Of a stretch of DNA of 64,000 nt, positions 1 to 8,038 are shown one piece after another. Source of the DNA: JABDJL01 sp963664065 (GTDB taxonomy: Bacteria; Pseudomonadota; Gammaproteobacteria; Xanthomonadales; SZUA-36); contig OY760942.1 of NCBI GenBank assembly GCA_963664065.1, forward strand, positions 1,612,001 through 1,676,000, read 5' to 3'. Both the position numbers and the translations under genes were made by a program. The notes beneath the pieces are model-generated. The model had not been told where the DNA came from. It did no database searches and saw nothing but the letters and a program-made list of their open reading frames with translations. The first letter of the stretch is position 1, and every line of letters begins with the position of its first letter.

Positions 1-208
1 TTTCTTCGGCCAGAATCGCGTGATCAGGGTAGAAGCGTGTAATTTCCCGTACAATTTCTGCCTCGCAGGCACGGTCTACTTCACTGACATAGTCATGCCG
101 GGCTTTGCGGGTGACCGGAATGGAACTGACATGCAACAAGTTGCGGCGCATGAATTCACCGGCTTTTTCGGCAGCAGCAATTGCGACATTCATATGTGGA
201 TGGGACAT
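1..208 (-). CDS. suhB: Inositol-1-monophosphatase family protein SuhB, N-terminal part
   Basis: The gene runs off the left edge; only about 69 N-terminal residues are visible. The start ATG is at 206-208, with an alternative in-frame ATG at 191-193. The translated beginning contains the family pattern of an N-terminal helix followed by DYVSEVDRACEAEI, in which the Asp/Glu-rich segment matches the first metal-site region of inositol monophosphatases. SuhB dephosphorylates inositol-1-phosphate and, in enterics, also takes part in ribosomal RNA antitermination complexes. It is divergent from trmJ, an arrangement common in Gammaproteobacteria, and that supports the call. The catalytic core lies outside the window. 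Confidence 0.85.
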   Translation of the reverse strand, partial: MSHPHMNVAIAAAEKAGEFMRRNLLHVSSIPVTRKARHDYVSEVDRACEAEIVREITRFYPDHAILAEE

Positions 209-236
209 GCGAGTACTCCGGAGTACCAGATAGTCT

Positions 237-1037
237 ATGAACTCAAAGGCGGCACAGGATACCAGAAGCGATACCCGGGTGGCAGACCATCTGGACAGGA
301 TTCGCATAGTCCTGATCGATACCACCCATCCTGGAAACATCGGCGCGACGGCGAGAGCGATGAAGGTGATGGGGGTTTCCCGCCTGCACCTGGTCAATCC
401 TGCAATCTATCCGCATGCAGATGCAACGGCCAGGGCATCAGGTGCGGATGACATTCTCGAGCATACGTGTGTCCACGAATCACTGGAAAAAGCGCTGGAG
501 GGCTGTTCCCTGGTGTTGGGTACAAGTGCCCGACTGCGCAGCTTGTCCATGCCCCAATTAAATGTTCGAAGTGCCGCTGAAATAGCGCTGACCGAATCAG
601 GTGGGCAGCATGTTGCAATATTGTTCGGCCGTGAACGCCATGGCTTGACCAACCACCAGATGCAACGCTGCCACCGTCTTGTTCACATCGAAACCAACCC
701 CGATTATGGCTCCCTGAATATTGCCCAGGCAGTTCAACTGATCGTCTATGAACTTCGCATGGCGGCCCTGGAATCAGACGTGCTTTCATTGCCGGCTGTT
801 GATTGGGAACCGGTTGACGCCGGCCAGATGGAACTGTTTTTCGAGCACCTCGAACAGACCTTGCTGGACCTTGAATTTCTGAATCCAACACAGCCGAAAA
901 AACTGATGATGCGTCTGCGGAGATTGTTTAACCGATCTCGTCCCGATCAGAATGAAATAAATATTCTGCGGGGGATTCTTGCGGCGGCGCAGGGCGCCGC
1001 CCTTGATCACGGAAAAGATGATGATGAACACAATTAA
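237..1037 (+). CDS. trmJ: tRNA (cytidine/uridine-2'-O-)-methyltransferase TrmJ
   Basis: A 266-residue SPOUT-class methyltransferase that 2'-O-methylates the wobble-adjacent position 32 of certain tRNAs using S-adenosylmethionine. The N-terminal motif HPGNIGATARAMKVMG is at residues 31-46. The knot motifs LFGRERHGLTN (about 129-139) and SLNIAQAVQLIVYEL (about 158-172) form the cofactor-binding trefoil knot. The C-terminal helical extension and overall length fit TrmJ rather than TrmL or TrmH. It is divergently transcribed from suhB with only 28 bp between the two starts, so their promoters must overlap or lie inside the genes. Confidence 0.93.
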   Translation: MNSKAAQDTRSDTRVADHLDRIRIVLIDTTHPGNIGATARAMKVMGVSRLHLVNPAIYPHADATARASGADDILEHTCVHESLEKALEGCSLVLGTSARLRSLSMPQLNVRSAAEIALTESGGQHVAILFGRERHGLTNHQMQRCHRLVHIETNPDYGSLNIAQAVQLIVYELRMAALESDVLSLPAVDWEPVDAGQMELFFEHLEQTLLDLEFLNPTQPKKLMMRLRRLFNRSRPDQNEINILRGILAAAQGAALDHGKDDDEHN

Positions 1038-1087
1038 TAAAATTTTTAATGTTTTGTGCTTGAGTTTTAAGTCTTCGACTGCTAATC

Positions 1088-1302
1088 ATAGGGTATAGGG
1101 AGTTTATTCAGAGCAGATGGATCTGTTCTTCTGAGCTAATGGAGTGGAAATTCATGTGGCGCACCCATTCCTTTCTTAAGCGGGCGATGGTGCTGTCTGA
1201 TCTGCTTTCATTCTTGAATCGCTGTTGCCGGACGAATAACTCTCCCTTTTCGTCCATTTACAGCGACTGTTGACGGGCCGGCTCGGAGCCGGCCCGTTTT
1301 TT
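1088..1302 (+). ncRNA. Candidate structured small RNA or structured 3' UTR
   Basis: This non-coding stretch after trmJ has several consecutive potential hairpins: around 1109-1128 (AGAGCAGAT paired with ATCTGTTCT), around 1141-1176 (GGAGTGG with CCATTCC), around 1229-1257 (GGACGAA with TTCGTCC), and the strong terminator at 1274-1302. A weak promoter-like pair (TTGAGT, 17 bp, TAATCA) precedes it near 1060-1090. It matches no RNA family I can recognise from sequence alone, and it could simply be the 3' UTR of trmJ. Confidence 0.3.
1274..1302 (+). terminator. Rho-independent terminator after trmJ
   Basis: A GC-rich perfect stem (CGGGCCGGCT paired with AGCCGGCCCG, loop CGG) is followed by six T residues. 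It separates trmJ transcription from the convergent lipoprotein gene ending at 1308. The T tract on the plus strand makes it a plus-strand terminator. Confidence 0.85.
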
Positions 1303-1307
1303 GTCGT

Positions 1308-1664
1308 TTAATTCAATACCCGGTAGCCACGACCCCGTAAACAATTCTTGACTACACGCACCTGGTCACGTTCACCTTCGTTCAGCCCTTTAACTCCACC
1401 GGTGATGGCTCCGATGGCCGCTCCCTCGCCTGCATCTTCGCGGCGACTGACAGAGCCAATCGCACCGCCCACTACTGCGCCAGATGCAGATCCCTTGGCG
1501 GCCTTTTTACCGACGGCGACCTGTTCTGCATATGTCTGGCACTCGGCAAGATTATCTTCGTAGCGACTCATATCAACACCCTTCTGATCAATGATGATCT
1601 CGCTGGTCGTCGTACACGCCGAGATAATCAGGAGCATGACAATTGCCATTAGCGAATCTTTCAT
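1308..1664 (-). CDS. Small glycine-zipper outer-membrane-type lipoprotein
   Basis: A 118-residue protein with a lipoprotein signal peptide: a hydrophobic stretch ending in the lipobox ISAC at about residues 14-17, so the mature protein would start at Cys17. The middle (about 60-93) is glycine/alanine-rich with repeated small-residue spacing (SGAVVGGAIGS, AIGAITGGVKG), the glycine-zipper pattern that mediates membrane-associated helix packing. The first half contains charged residues and one Cys and the C-terminus one more Cys. The function is unknown; related small lipoproteins are usually envelope components. It is followed by the His-rich gene at 1688-2065, also on the minus strand and transcribed just before it with a 23-bp gap, so the two may be co-transcribed. 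Confidence 0.7.
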   Translation of the reverse strand: MKDSLMAIVMLLIISACTTTSEIIIDQKGVDMSRYEDNLAECQTYAEQVAVGKKAAKGSASGAVVGGAIGSVSRREDAGEGAAIGAITGGVKGLNEGERDQVRVVKNCLRGRGYRVLN

Positions 1665-1687
1665 GGATATCTCCTAACTGCTGAGGT

Positions 1688-2065
1688 TCAATTACCTTCA
1701 GGATTATCTACTGAAGAATCCTGTTCCCCAGAGTGGTCCTGGCCATACCCATCGTGATCTTTTCCATGCCGACCGTGTCTTTTACCATGAGATTTCTTGC
1801 CGCCATGAGATTGACCACGGTGTTCCTTCATGAGCGCGCGTTGTTCTTCAGTAAACACGGCACGCATATCTTCACGGCTACCGCCAGTTTCGCGGATATG
1901 GCGTATCTGCTCCACCTGCTCATCGCTGAGGCCCAGGTTTTCCTGCATTCGTGCCATACGATCACCACCATGGTGCTTTCCTTTATTGTTGCCAGTATCT
2001 TCGCCGGCATAAGTTACGGCGGACGTCACTGCCAGACCAAGGATCAGAATCAGTAGCTTTCTCAT
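1688..2065 (-). CDS. Periplasmic Spy/CpxP-like histidine-rich protein
   Basis: A 125-residue secreted protein: a signal peptide (about residues 1-20, ending VTYA) and then a helical segment with LGLSDEQVEQIRHIRE and FTEEQRALMKEH, two LTxxQ-like motifs typical of the Spy/CpxP superfamily of periplasmic chaperones and metal-stress sensors. The C-terminal third is very rich in His, Gly and Lys (HGGKKSHGKRHGRHGKDH), suggesting metal binding. Family membership is inferred from the motif pattern; the metal-binding role is inference only. It lies directly upstream of the glycine-zipper lipoprotein, on the same strand. Confidence 0.65.
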   Translation of the reverse strand: MRKLLILILGLAVTSAVTYAGEDTGNNKGKHHGGDRMARMQENLGLSDEQVEQIRHIRETGGSREDMRAVFTEEQRALMKEHRGQSHGGKKSHGKRHGRHGKDHDGYGQDHSGEQDSSVDNPEGN

Positions 2066-2201
2066 ATTTATTTCTCCGTGGATAATGTTTAACAGTATAT
2101 TCTGTGCAGCATCGGGAACTACTTCCGGATAAGGTAAATATGCTTAAAAAAATGTAAAAGCCTGCTTTTGGCGGGCAGTAAGCTGCCGGCAGGCTGAAAC
2201 C

Positions 2202-2837
2202 TCAGATTCGGGACAGGTAGCCGGGAGCAGGGGTATCAAACCGCATATCTGGTGCGGTAACGGGTTCTCCGGCTGTGACTGAAAGCGACACGACTCCGGC
2301 CCAGATTGGCAGATCCAGGTCGATTGAAGGCTCATCGGGCGGGCCGGTTCGCACTTTTGTTGTGAATGTTTCTATGGGAATTGACAAGAGATATGTCGCA
2401 TTGATTTCTTTGCTGGTAGATTCGCGTAACTCAGTCAGGCGACCTGGCACCAGTTGTTCGACAAGCGTATCGAGGCCTTCTTTTTTGGCGGACAGTTCAT
2501 TCACCATCGTGGCGATGCCGAATACCATTACGGAGCGGTAATTCATGGATGAGTGAAACGCAGAACGTGCGAGTACAATGCCATCTAGGTGGGTTATGGT
2601 GACACAGCAACGCAGCCCATCGGCAAGCCGGTTCATCAAACGGCTGGCTACCGAGCCATGTAGCAGCAGGTTTTCACCATCCCTGGCGCAGGCCATAGGC
2701 AGTACATACGGTTGATCATCCATGACAAAACCGACATGGCATATTTTTGCCCCGTCGATAATGGCACAGGCCTGCTCAAAATCCTTGCCACCCCGTTCGG
2801 GGGTCCGCCGGAACGTGGTATCTATCTGCTCGCTCAT
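2202..2837 (-). CDS. Pyridoxamine 5'-phosphate oxidase-like flavin-binding protein
   Basis: A 211-residue single-domain protein of the split-barrel FMN-binding superfamily (PNPOx-like, NimA-related group). Visible hallmarks are the N-terminal CHVGFVMDDQPYVLPM strand pair, LLLHGSVASRLMNRL, and the SMNYRSVMVFGIATMV segment, which in this family line the FMN site. It is preceded by an AGGAAAG ribosome-binding site. The substrate cannot be deduced; such proteins are often annotated as flavin-nucleotide-binding or nitroimidazole-resistance-like. It is divergent from the alkyltransferase-like gene at 2953. Confidence 0.75.
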   Translation of the reverse strand: MSEQIDTTFRRTPERGGKDFEQACAIIDGAKICHVGFVMDDQPYVLPMACARDGENLLLHGSVASRLMNRLADGLRCCVTITHLDGIVLARSAFHSSMNYRSVMVFGIATMVNELSAKKEGLDTLVEQLVPGRLTELRESTSKEINATYLLSIPIETFTTKVRTGPPDEPSIDLDLPIWAGVVSLSVTAGEPVTAPDMRFDTPAPGYLSRI

Positions 2838-2952
2838 CGTTTGATCTTTCCTGTGTTAGTCTGCAATTCAACGCCCAGCGGGGCATCGGCAGATGAAAAT
2901 ATATGCTACCCGCCAGCCCGGTAATTGAACATATACAGATTGCAGCCGATTT

Positions 2953-3324
2953 GTGACTGACGAAAAGAAAAAACCCGACAGAAGCTGGGCAAAACAGGTC
3001 TGGAAAGTAGTTTCTGATATACCTGCTGGACATGTATTGACCTATGGTGAGGTGGCCCGGCTCTCTGGTATGTCAAGGGCGGCCCGGCGAGTAAGTCAGG
3101 CAATGAGCTGGGCGCCAACGAGCATGCAAGTACCCTGGCACAGGGTCATTAATGCACAAGGAAAAATATCCATTCCAGCGGATTCACCCTGGCATGACAA
3201 ACAGAAATCGTTGTTGCAGGAAGAGGGTGTCGTGTTTCTTAACGGCAAGGTAGATCTCAAGAAATATGGTTACCGGGGGGCGGTAGATACGCTGCTCTGG
3301 GGCAGAATGAACGAGAGTGAATGA
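2953..3324 (+). CDS. Alkyltransferase-like protein (MGMT-fold, catalytic Cys absent)
   Basis: A 123-residue homolog of the DNA-binding domain of O6-alkylguanine-DNA alkyltransferases, starting at a GTG. The helix-turn-helix segment is IPAGHVLTYGEVARLSGM (about 23-40). The normal active-site PCHRV motif reads PWHRVI, so tryptophan replaces the alkyl-accepting cysteine. That substitution defines alkyltransferase-like (ATL) proteins, which bind O6-alkylguanine and flag it for nucleotide excision repair rather than repairing it directly. The protein is unlikely to have methyltransferase activity despite automated annotations to that effect. It is convergent with fghA. Confidence 0.85.
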   Translation: MTDEKKKPDRSWAKQVWKVVSDIPAGHVLTYGEVARLSGMSRAARRVSQAMSWAPTSMQVPWHRVINAQGKISIPADSPWHDKQKSLLQEEGVVFLNGKVDLKKYGYRGAVDTLLWGRMNESE

Positions 3325-3370
3325 ACGCGGTTTCTGGTTTTCAGTTGCGCCTCGGCCAACTAAATTCTCT

Positions 3371-4222
3371 TTATCCGTTATTCAGCAGACCCAGCGCTTT
3401 GGCGTGGTACCGCAGGTGGTCGTTGATAAACGTAGCAATGAAGTAGTAGCTGTGGTCGTAGCCTTCCTGCATGCGTAATTCCAGAGGGTGGTTGGCGGCG
3501 ATACAGGCTTGTTCCAAGGCGCCGGGCTTTAGTTGCTCCCTGAGGAATTCATCCTTGCTGCCCTGGTCGATCAGGATGGGAAGCTGTTCCGTGGGTTGTT
3601 GAATCAATTGCGTAGCATCCCACTCGGACCAGCTGTTACGGTCGCCACCCAGGTAGGTGCTCAGGGCTTTCACGCCCCATGTGCAATCGACCGGATGGCA
3701 AATGGGTGCGAATGCTGAAACAGATCGGTACCTGCCCGGATTCTTCATGGCACAAACCAAAGCGCCATGGCCACCCATGGAATGCCCGGAAATTGACTGT
3801 TGATCCGTCACCGGCAAATGGCCGGCTACCAGCTCCGGTAATTCCTGCGTGACGTAATCGTACATGTGGTAGTGAGCTGACCAGGGAGATTGGCTGGCGT
3901 TTACATAAAAACCCGCCCCCGAGCCAAGATCATAACTTTCATGTTCGCCGGGCAGGTCGGTACCGCGTGGACTGGTGTCGGGGCAGATTATGGCCATACC
4001 AAGTTCGGCCGCCATTTGCTGAGCACCCGATTTTTGCATGAAGTTCTCATCCGTGCAGGTAAGTCCCGAAAGCCACCACAACACGGGCACAGGGCCACTG
4101 GCGACCTGAGGCGGCAGGTAAGCGCCAAAGATCATGTCACAATTCAGTACCGCGCTATGGTGCGCATAGCGATGCAACTGGCCGCCAAATAATCGCTGAC
4201 TGGAAATCTTCTCCATCGCCAT
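3371..4222 (-). CDS. fghA: S-formylglutathione hydrolase
   Basis: A 283-residue esterase-D-type alpha/beta hydrolase that converts S-formylglutathione to formate and glutathione, the second step of glutathione-dependent formaldehyde detoxification in the cytoplasm. The nucleophile elbow GHSMGGHG places the catalytic Ser at residue 148, with Asp in DQGSKDEFL (about 224) and His in GYDHSYYF (about 256). The oxyanion region LSGLTCTDENF is conserved. The gene starts 9 bp after the stop of the alcohol dehydrogenase gene, so the pair is surely co-transcribed. An alternative start lies two codons downstream. Confidence 0.93.
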   Translation of the reverse strand: MAMEKISSQRLFGGQLHRYAHHSAVLNCDMIFGAYLPPQVASGPVPVLWWLSGLTCTDENFMQKSGAQQMAAELGMAIICPDTSPRGTDLPGEHESYDLGSGAGFYVNASQSPWSAHYHMYDYVTQELPELVAGHLPVTDQQSISGHSMGGHGALVCAMKNPGRYRSVSAFAPICHPVDCTWGVKALSTYLGGDRNSWSEWDATQLIQQPTEQLPILIDQGSKDEFLREQLKPGALEQACIAANHPLELRMQEGYDHSYYFIATFINDHLRYHAKALGLLNNG

Positions 4223-4231
4223 CGACTCAGA

Positions 4232-5341
4232 TCAGAAAATCACCACCGAACGGATACTTTCGCCGTCATGCATCAGGTCGAAGGCATTATTGATTTCTTC
4301 CAGGCCCATGGTGTGAGTAACCATCTCGTCGATCTTGATTTCGCCGTTCATATACTGGTTCACGTAAGCCGGTAATTCAGTGCGGCCACGAACGCCGCCA
4401 AAAGCGGTGCCGCGCCACACCCGACCGGTGACCAGCTGGAACGGCCGGGTGCTAATTTCCTTGCCTGCACCGGCGACACCAATGATGACGGATTCACCCC
4501 AGCCCTTGTGGCAGCACTCCAGCGCTGATCGCATGACTTCGGTGTTACCAATACACTCGAATGAATAATCAACTCCGCCATCGGTCAGGTCAACGATGAC
4601 ATCCTGGATTGGCTGGTCATGGTTTTTAGGGTTGATGAAATCGGTAGCGCCGAGCATACGGGCCATTTCGAACTTGTCCTCGTTGATATCAATGGCCAGG
4701 ATACGTTCTGCACCCGCCATCACCGCACCCTGTACAACACTTAGCCCAATTCCACCCAGGCCGAAAACGCCCACCGTTGATCCCGGCTCAACTTTTGCCG
4801 TGTTCAGTACCGCACCAATACCCGTGGTAATGCCGCAGCCCAGCAGGCATACCTTATCCAGGGGAGCTTCCGGGTTGACCCTGGCTACGGATATTTCGGG
4901 CATGACGGTGTATTCGGAAAAAGTAGAAGTACCCATGTAATGCGCAATGTCCTTGCCATTCATTGAGAAGCGGCTCGTGCCATCCGGCATCAGGCCCTGT
5001 CCCTGAGTTGCACGAATTGCCTGGCACAGATTGGTTTTGCCCGAAAGACAATAACTGCATTGGCCGCATTCCGGCGTGTACAGGGGAATCACGTGGTCGC
5101 CGGGTTTGACACTGTTTACACCCGCGCCGATCTCTTCAACTATGCCACCGCCTTCGTGTCCCAGTACTGCAGGGAAAATGCCTTCAGGATCGGCACCGGA
5201 AAGCGTAAATGCATCGGTATGGCAAACACCGGTGGCCACAATGCGGACCATGACCTCGCCCTGTTTGGGCACTGCGACATCAATTTCTTCAATTTGCAAA
5301 AGCTGGCCTGCTTCCCAGGCCACGGCTGCGCGTGATTTCAT
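4232..5341 (-). CDS. frmA: S-(hydroxymethyl)glutathione dehydrogenase / class III alcohol dehydrogenase
   Basis: A 369-residue zinc alcohol dehydrogenase that oxidises S-hydroxymethylglutathione to S-formylglutathione with NAD+. Catalytic zinc ligands are Cys40 (GVCHTD) and His62 (GHEGGG) plus a later Cys (LLGCGITTG). The structural zinc is held by Cys92, Cys95, Cys98 and Cys106. The Rossmann motif is VFGLGGIGLSV. Length and motifs match class III enzymes closely. It heads the operon with fghA; no frmR-type repressor is next to it, so the aldehyde sensor, if any, lies elsewhere. Confidence 0.95.
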   Translation of the reverse strand: MKSRAAVAWEAGQLLQIEEIDVAVPKQGEVMVRIVATGVCHTDAFTLSGADPEGIFPAVLGHEGGGIVEEIGAGVNSVKPGDHVIPLYTPECGQCSYCLSGKTNLCQAIRATQGQGLMPDGTSRFSMNGKDIAHYMGTSTFSEYTVMPEISVARVNPEAPLDKVCLLGCGITTGIGAVLNTAKVEPGSTVGVFGLGGIGLSVVQGAVMAGAERILAIDINEDKFEMARMLGATDFINPKNHDQPIQDVIVDLTDGGVDYSFECIGNTEVMRSALECCHKGWGESVIIGVAGAGKEISTRPFQLVTGRVWRGTAFGGVRGRTELPAYVNQYMNGEIKIDEMVTHTMGLEEINNAFDLMHDGESIRSVVIF

Positions 5342-5411
5342 TTCTTGAACTCCAGGGTATTTTCAGTATTACAAGCCCGACTTCTTGCGGGCCTGTTGTC
5401 AGAGATGCTGA

Positions 5412-5810
5412 TCAGCGATATATCCAGGCTACAACTGTTCCCAGGATCATCAGGTTGACAGTGTCATACGCCGCCTGGCGGAACACCAGCATTTCCGGCA
5501 TTGGCTGGACCGCATAGTAGATCAGGTAAATGCCCACCGCTGAAAACAAGGCCAACAGGAAGCCGAAGCGTATGCCCTGCGCCAGCCACGGCTTGTCTTC
5601 GCGACCGCAAATGTAGAGTTTCACAAATGCATAAGCCATGACAGCGTGTCCCAGTAACAGCCACGGAAAATAGGCCTCCTGATCTTCCACAGAACGGAAA
5701 AGCCCGGTAGCCGTGTATTCATCGGCCAATACCCAGGCATGAGTTATGAAACCCAACAGCATAGAAACTACAAAAATTATGACAACAGATAGGATGAATT
5801 TTTTATCCAT
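5412..5810 (-). CDS. Small four-helix inner-membrane protein, function unknown
   Basis: A 132-residue, very hydrophobic protein with about four predicted transmembrane helices (residues 5-28, 48-66, 79-101, 110-130). I recognise no family beyond general similarity to small membrane proteins of proteobacteria. It lies between frmA and the phytase-like esterase, with a 70-bp gap to frmA that contains a weak GC hairpin (GCCCG/CGGGC near 5373). It may be an independent transcript. Confidence 0.6.
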   Translation of the reverse strand: MDKKFILSVVIIFVVSMLLGFITHAWVLADEYTATGLFRSVEDQEAYFPWLLLGHAVMAYAFVKLYICGREDKPWLAQGIRFGFLLALFSAVGIYLIYYAVQPMPEMLVFRQAAYDTVNLMILGTVVAWIYR

Positions 5811-5862
5811 GAATGGCTCCCGGTATTCAAAATGAGGAATCGATCACTCCTATTATAGGCAA

Positions 5863-5961
5863 TCAGTCCAGTGCGGCGAGGTTGACAGCAATCAGCACAC
5901 GACCTGATGGGCGTTTCAGCGCTTCGATAAAACCCCGGCGGCCAATAAACAGCTTCACCAT
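5863..5961 (-). CDS. Possible 32-residue small protein overlapping the esterase stop
   Basis: An ATG at 5959-5961 overlaps the TGA stop of the phytase-like gene (bases ATGGTGA), the classic layout for translational coupling. The frame stays open for 32 codons, giving a basic, moderately hydrophobic peptide beginning MVKLFIGRRGFIEALKR. I know no homolog. The overlap is suggestive, but a chance open frame of this length is common. Confidence 0.25.
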   Translation of the reverse strand: MVKLFIGRRGFIEALKRPSGRVLIAVNLAALD

Positions 5962-7172
5962 AAATCACCGACGTCAATCAGGATGAATTCAGTGGCTTCT
6001 GGCTCTTCACGACCTCGCGCGCGGCCAAAGGGGTAATTGTTGTCGCTGATAATGGCTAGCAAGCCACTATCCAGAATCGCCAGCCCTTCCATTGTTGCCA
6101 TGGGGAAAGTAAACATTGTCTTACCGTCCTGGTTCAAATCATGGGGGTCTTCGATCTTCAACAGGTCTGTAATTTCGATCTTAACAAGAATGTTTTCTTC
6201 ATTCGTTTGCGAAAAGTCCACTCGATAGATTTTCTTGTGCTTCGCGTTGGCACCCTCGCCGGAATCCCGCTCGATGACCAGGCCGGTTGTTTCGTTTGCT
6301 AACTTGAAAGCTCCTATTGCGGTCGCCGCGGGATCGAGTTGATAGCGAAAAGAAGGCTCATCGGCTGAGCCATTCAGAAATCGTCTGCCCTCGACATCAA
6401 AGGAATATATATTGAGCAGGCCTTGCTGGCCGTCAAGTGATCCTTCGAGCATGGGATAAAGCGTCCCGCCATTCGGGGATTTTGCCATGCCTTCAAAGCC
6501 GCGTGAGTGGCGCAAAGTGTGCGTTGTTTTTTCTGAATCCGGCCGCGATTCCGATACCAGGCCCTGCAGTTCGAAGGGCGCTTCAAGCAAAGCGCCCGTG
6601 GCATCAAAATGGCCAAGGTACGGCCCAATTTCGTCACCGATCCAAAGGCTACCGTCCGGTGTTTCCTGCAATGATTCTGGGTCAAGGTCAGCGCCAGTCA
6701 ATAAACGCCCGGTTTTAGCAGCCTCGTTTACTTCCAGGCACGGATCCTGGCTGTCCAGGCACTCACGGCTTGCGGTAATGGGGTAGGGCATCAACCCGCC
6801 CGGGTCAGAAAGGTTGATATAGCCGTCGATTAAAATATCACCGCTGCCACCTTCGGCTGTGCGGAACTCCGGGTTGAGAAAGTAAATTCGCAAAAGAAAG
6901 TCCGGTGAGTTTTCACGGCTTCCAAAACCATTATCGACCAAGGCCAGGTACCCGCCGTTGCCATCCTGGATGATGGCTGAGAATCCCTGCGCCGGTTGGC
7001 CCTGGAACGGCAACTCGATATTTTCGCCGGCTTCAATAAAATGCCCGGAATCAGGTCCGGGCATCAATGTGCTGGCATTAAGCCGGGCAAATCCCTCCAG
7101 CGTTGCTGCCACCGCCGGACCAGCCGAAAAAGCGAACGAAAGTGCAGCAGCAAGCAAAGAACCGGATCTCAC
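5955..7172 (-). CDS. Secreted esterase-like / phytase-like beta-propeller protein
   Basis: A 405-residue protein with a cleavable signal peptide (about 1-23, ending AVAA). The body fits the esterase-like-activity-of-phytase family: AIIQDGNGGYLALVDNGFGS near residue 65, SLWIGDEIGPYLGHFDATG in the middle, SRGFEGMAKSPNGGTLYPMLEG, and a C-terminal TMEGLAILDSGLLAIISDNNY. These are typical blade motifs with acidic calcium or metal sites. The likely location is the periplasm or outside the cell. The substrate is unknown, though phosphoesterase activity is reported for the family. It lies 25 bp downstream of the MscS gene on the same strand. Confidence 0.75.
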   Translation of the reverse strand: MRSGSLLAAALSFAFSAGPAVAATLEGFARLNASTLMPGPDSGHFIEAGENIELPFQGQPAQGFSAIIQDGNGGYLALVDNGFGSRENSPDFLLRIYFLNPEFRTAEGGSGDILIDGYINLSDPGGLMPYPITASRECLDSQDPCLEVNEAAKTGRLLTGADLDPESLQETPDGSLWIGDEIGPYLGHFDATGALLEAPFELQGLVSESRPDSEKTTHTLRHSRGFEGMAKSPNGGTLYPMLEGSLDGQQGLLNIYSFDVEGRRFLNGSADEPSFRYQLDPAATAIGAFKLANETTGLVIERDSGEGANAKHKKIYRVDFSQTNEENILVKIEITDLLKIEDPHDLNQDGKTMFTFPMATMEGLAILDSGLLAIISDNNYPFGRARGREEPEATEFILIDVGDLW

Positions 7173-7197
7173 GAATCAGCGGACCTCATTATTCATC

Positions 7198-8022
7198 TCA
7201 GTTTGCCTGGTGCAGATGTACGTCTGACTGCGGATATGGGATGTTACAGCCTGCAGCCTCAAGTTCGGTTTTCCCCGCTTCTAGCAGATCGCTGCGCACC
7301 GTCCAGTAGTCCTCGTTCTTGGTCCAGGTCCGCACGGCGAAATCCACACTGCTATCGCCCAGGTTGGACAAGGCAACGGCTGCTTCCGGTTCTTTGAGCA
7401 CCAGCGCGTGTTCATCGCAGATGCGCTCAAGGACAGAGCGCGCAACCTTCAGGTCATCGTCATACCCCACACCGAAAACCAGGTCTACCCGCCGCGTATC
7501 CATGGCCGTGAAATTGGTGATCGTGTCACCGGCCACCTGCCCGTTGGGAATAATGATCAGCCGGTTGTCCCCGGTAGTCAGCAGGGTGCTGAAAATTCTC
7601 ACTTCCTGCACTTTTCCGCTCACACCTGCAACTTCGACGAAGTCACCTTTAGTGAATGGACGGAACATGACCAGCATTACGCCTGATGCAAAATTACCCA
7701 GCGAGTCTTTCAAGGCAAGGCCGATGGCCAGGCCGGCTGCGCCTAGCACCGCTACCAGCGAGGTGACGGGCAACCCCAGTGATTGCAGGGCGGTGATCAC
7801 GATAATCGTCATCAGGACGGCATTGGCCAGGTTATTCAGGAATGCGACCAGTGTCTCGTCCATTTCGCGAAATTCCAGAACTTTCCGGAATGCTCGTGTG
7901 ACCGCGTGTGCGATCCAGCGCCCGATGACAAATATCAACAGTGCTGTGATCAGCTTGATCCCCCAGTCGATGCCGAGTTGCTGCCAGTCATTTGCAGCCA
8001 GGTATTCGCTAAATGCATTCAT
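7198..8022 (-). CDS. mscS: MscS-family small-conductance mechanosensitive channel
   Basis: A 274-residue inner-membrane channel. Three N-terminal transmembrane helices (about 20-40, 60-85, 90-115) are followed by the pore-lining, glycine/alanine-rich TM3 and the conserved junction GLALKDSLGNFASGVMLV. The cytoplasmic beta domain signature is FVEVAGVSGKVQEVRIFST and IIIPNGQV. Such channels open under membrane tension and release solutes on hypo-osmotic shock. Length is close to E. coli MscS (286). The next gene downstream is the secreted esterase. Confidence 0.93.
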   Translation of the reverse strand: MNAFSEYLAANDWQQLGIDWGIKLITALLIFVIGRWIAHAVTRAFRKVLEFREMDETLVAFLNNLANAVLMTIIVITALQSLGLPVTSLVAVLGAAGLAIGLALKDSLGNFASGVMLVMFRPFTKGDFVEVAGVSGKVQEVRIFSTLLTTGDNRLIIIPNGQVAGDTITNFTAMDTRRVDLVFGVGYDDDLKVARSVLERICDEHALVLKEPEAAVALSNLGDSSVDFAVRTWTKNEDYWTVRSDLLEAGKTELEAAGCNIPYPQSDVHLHQAN

Positions 8023-8038
8023 TGCCTTCTCCCATTTT

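Noticed and set aside
20..451. A 143-codon plus-strand open frame over the suhB/trmJ junction
   Set aside because: It overlaps the strongly supported suhB and trmJ starts, has no family motif and is a frame shadow.
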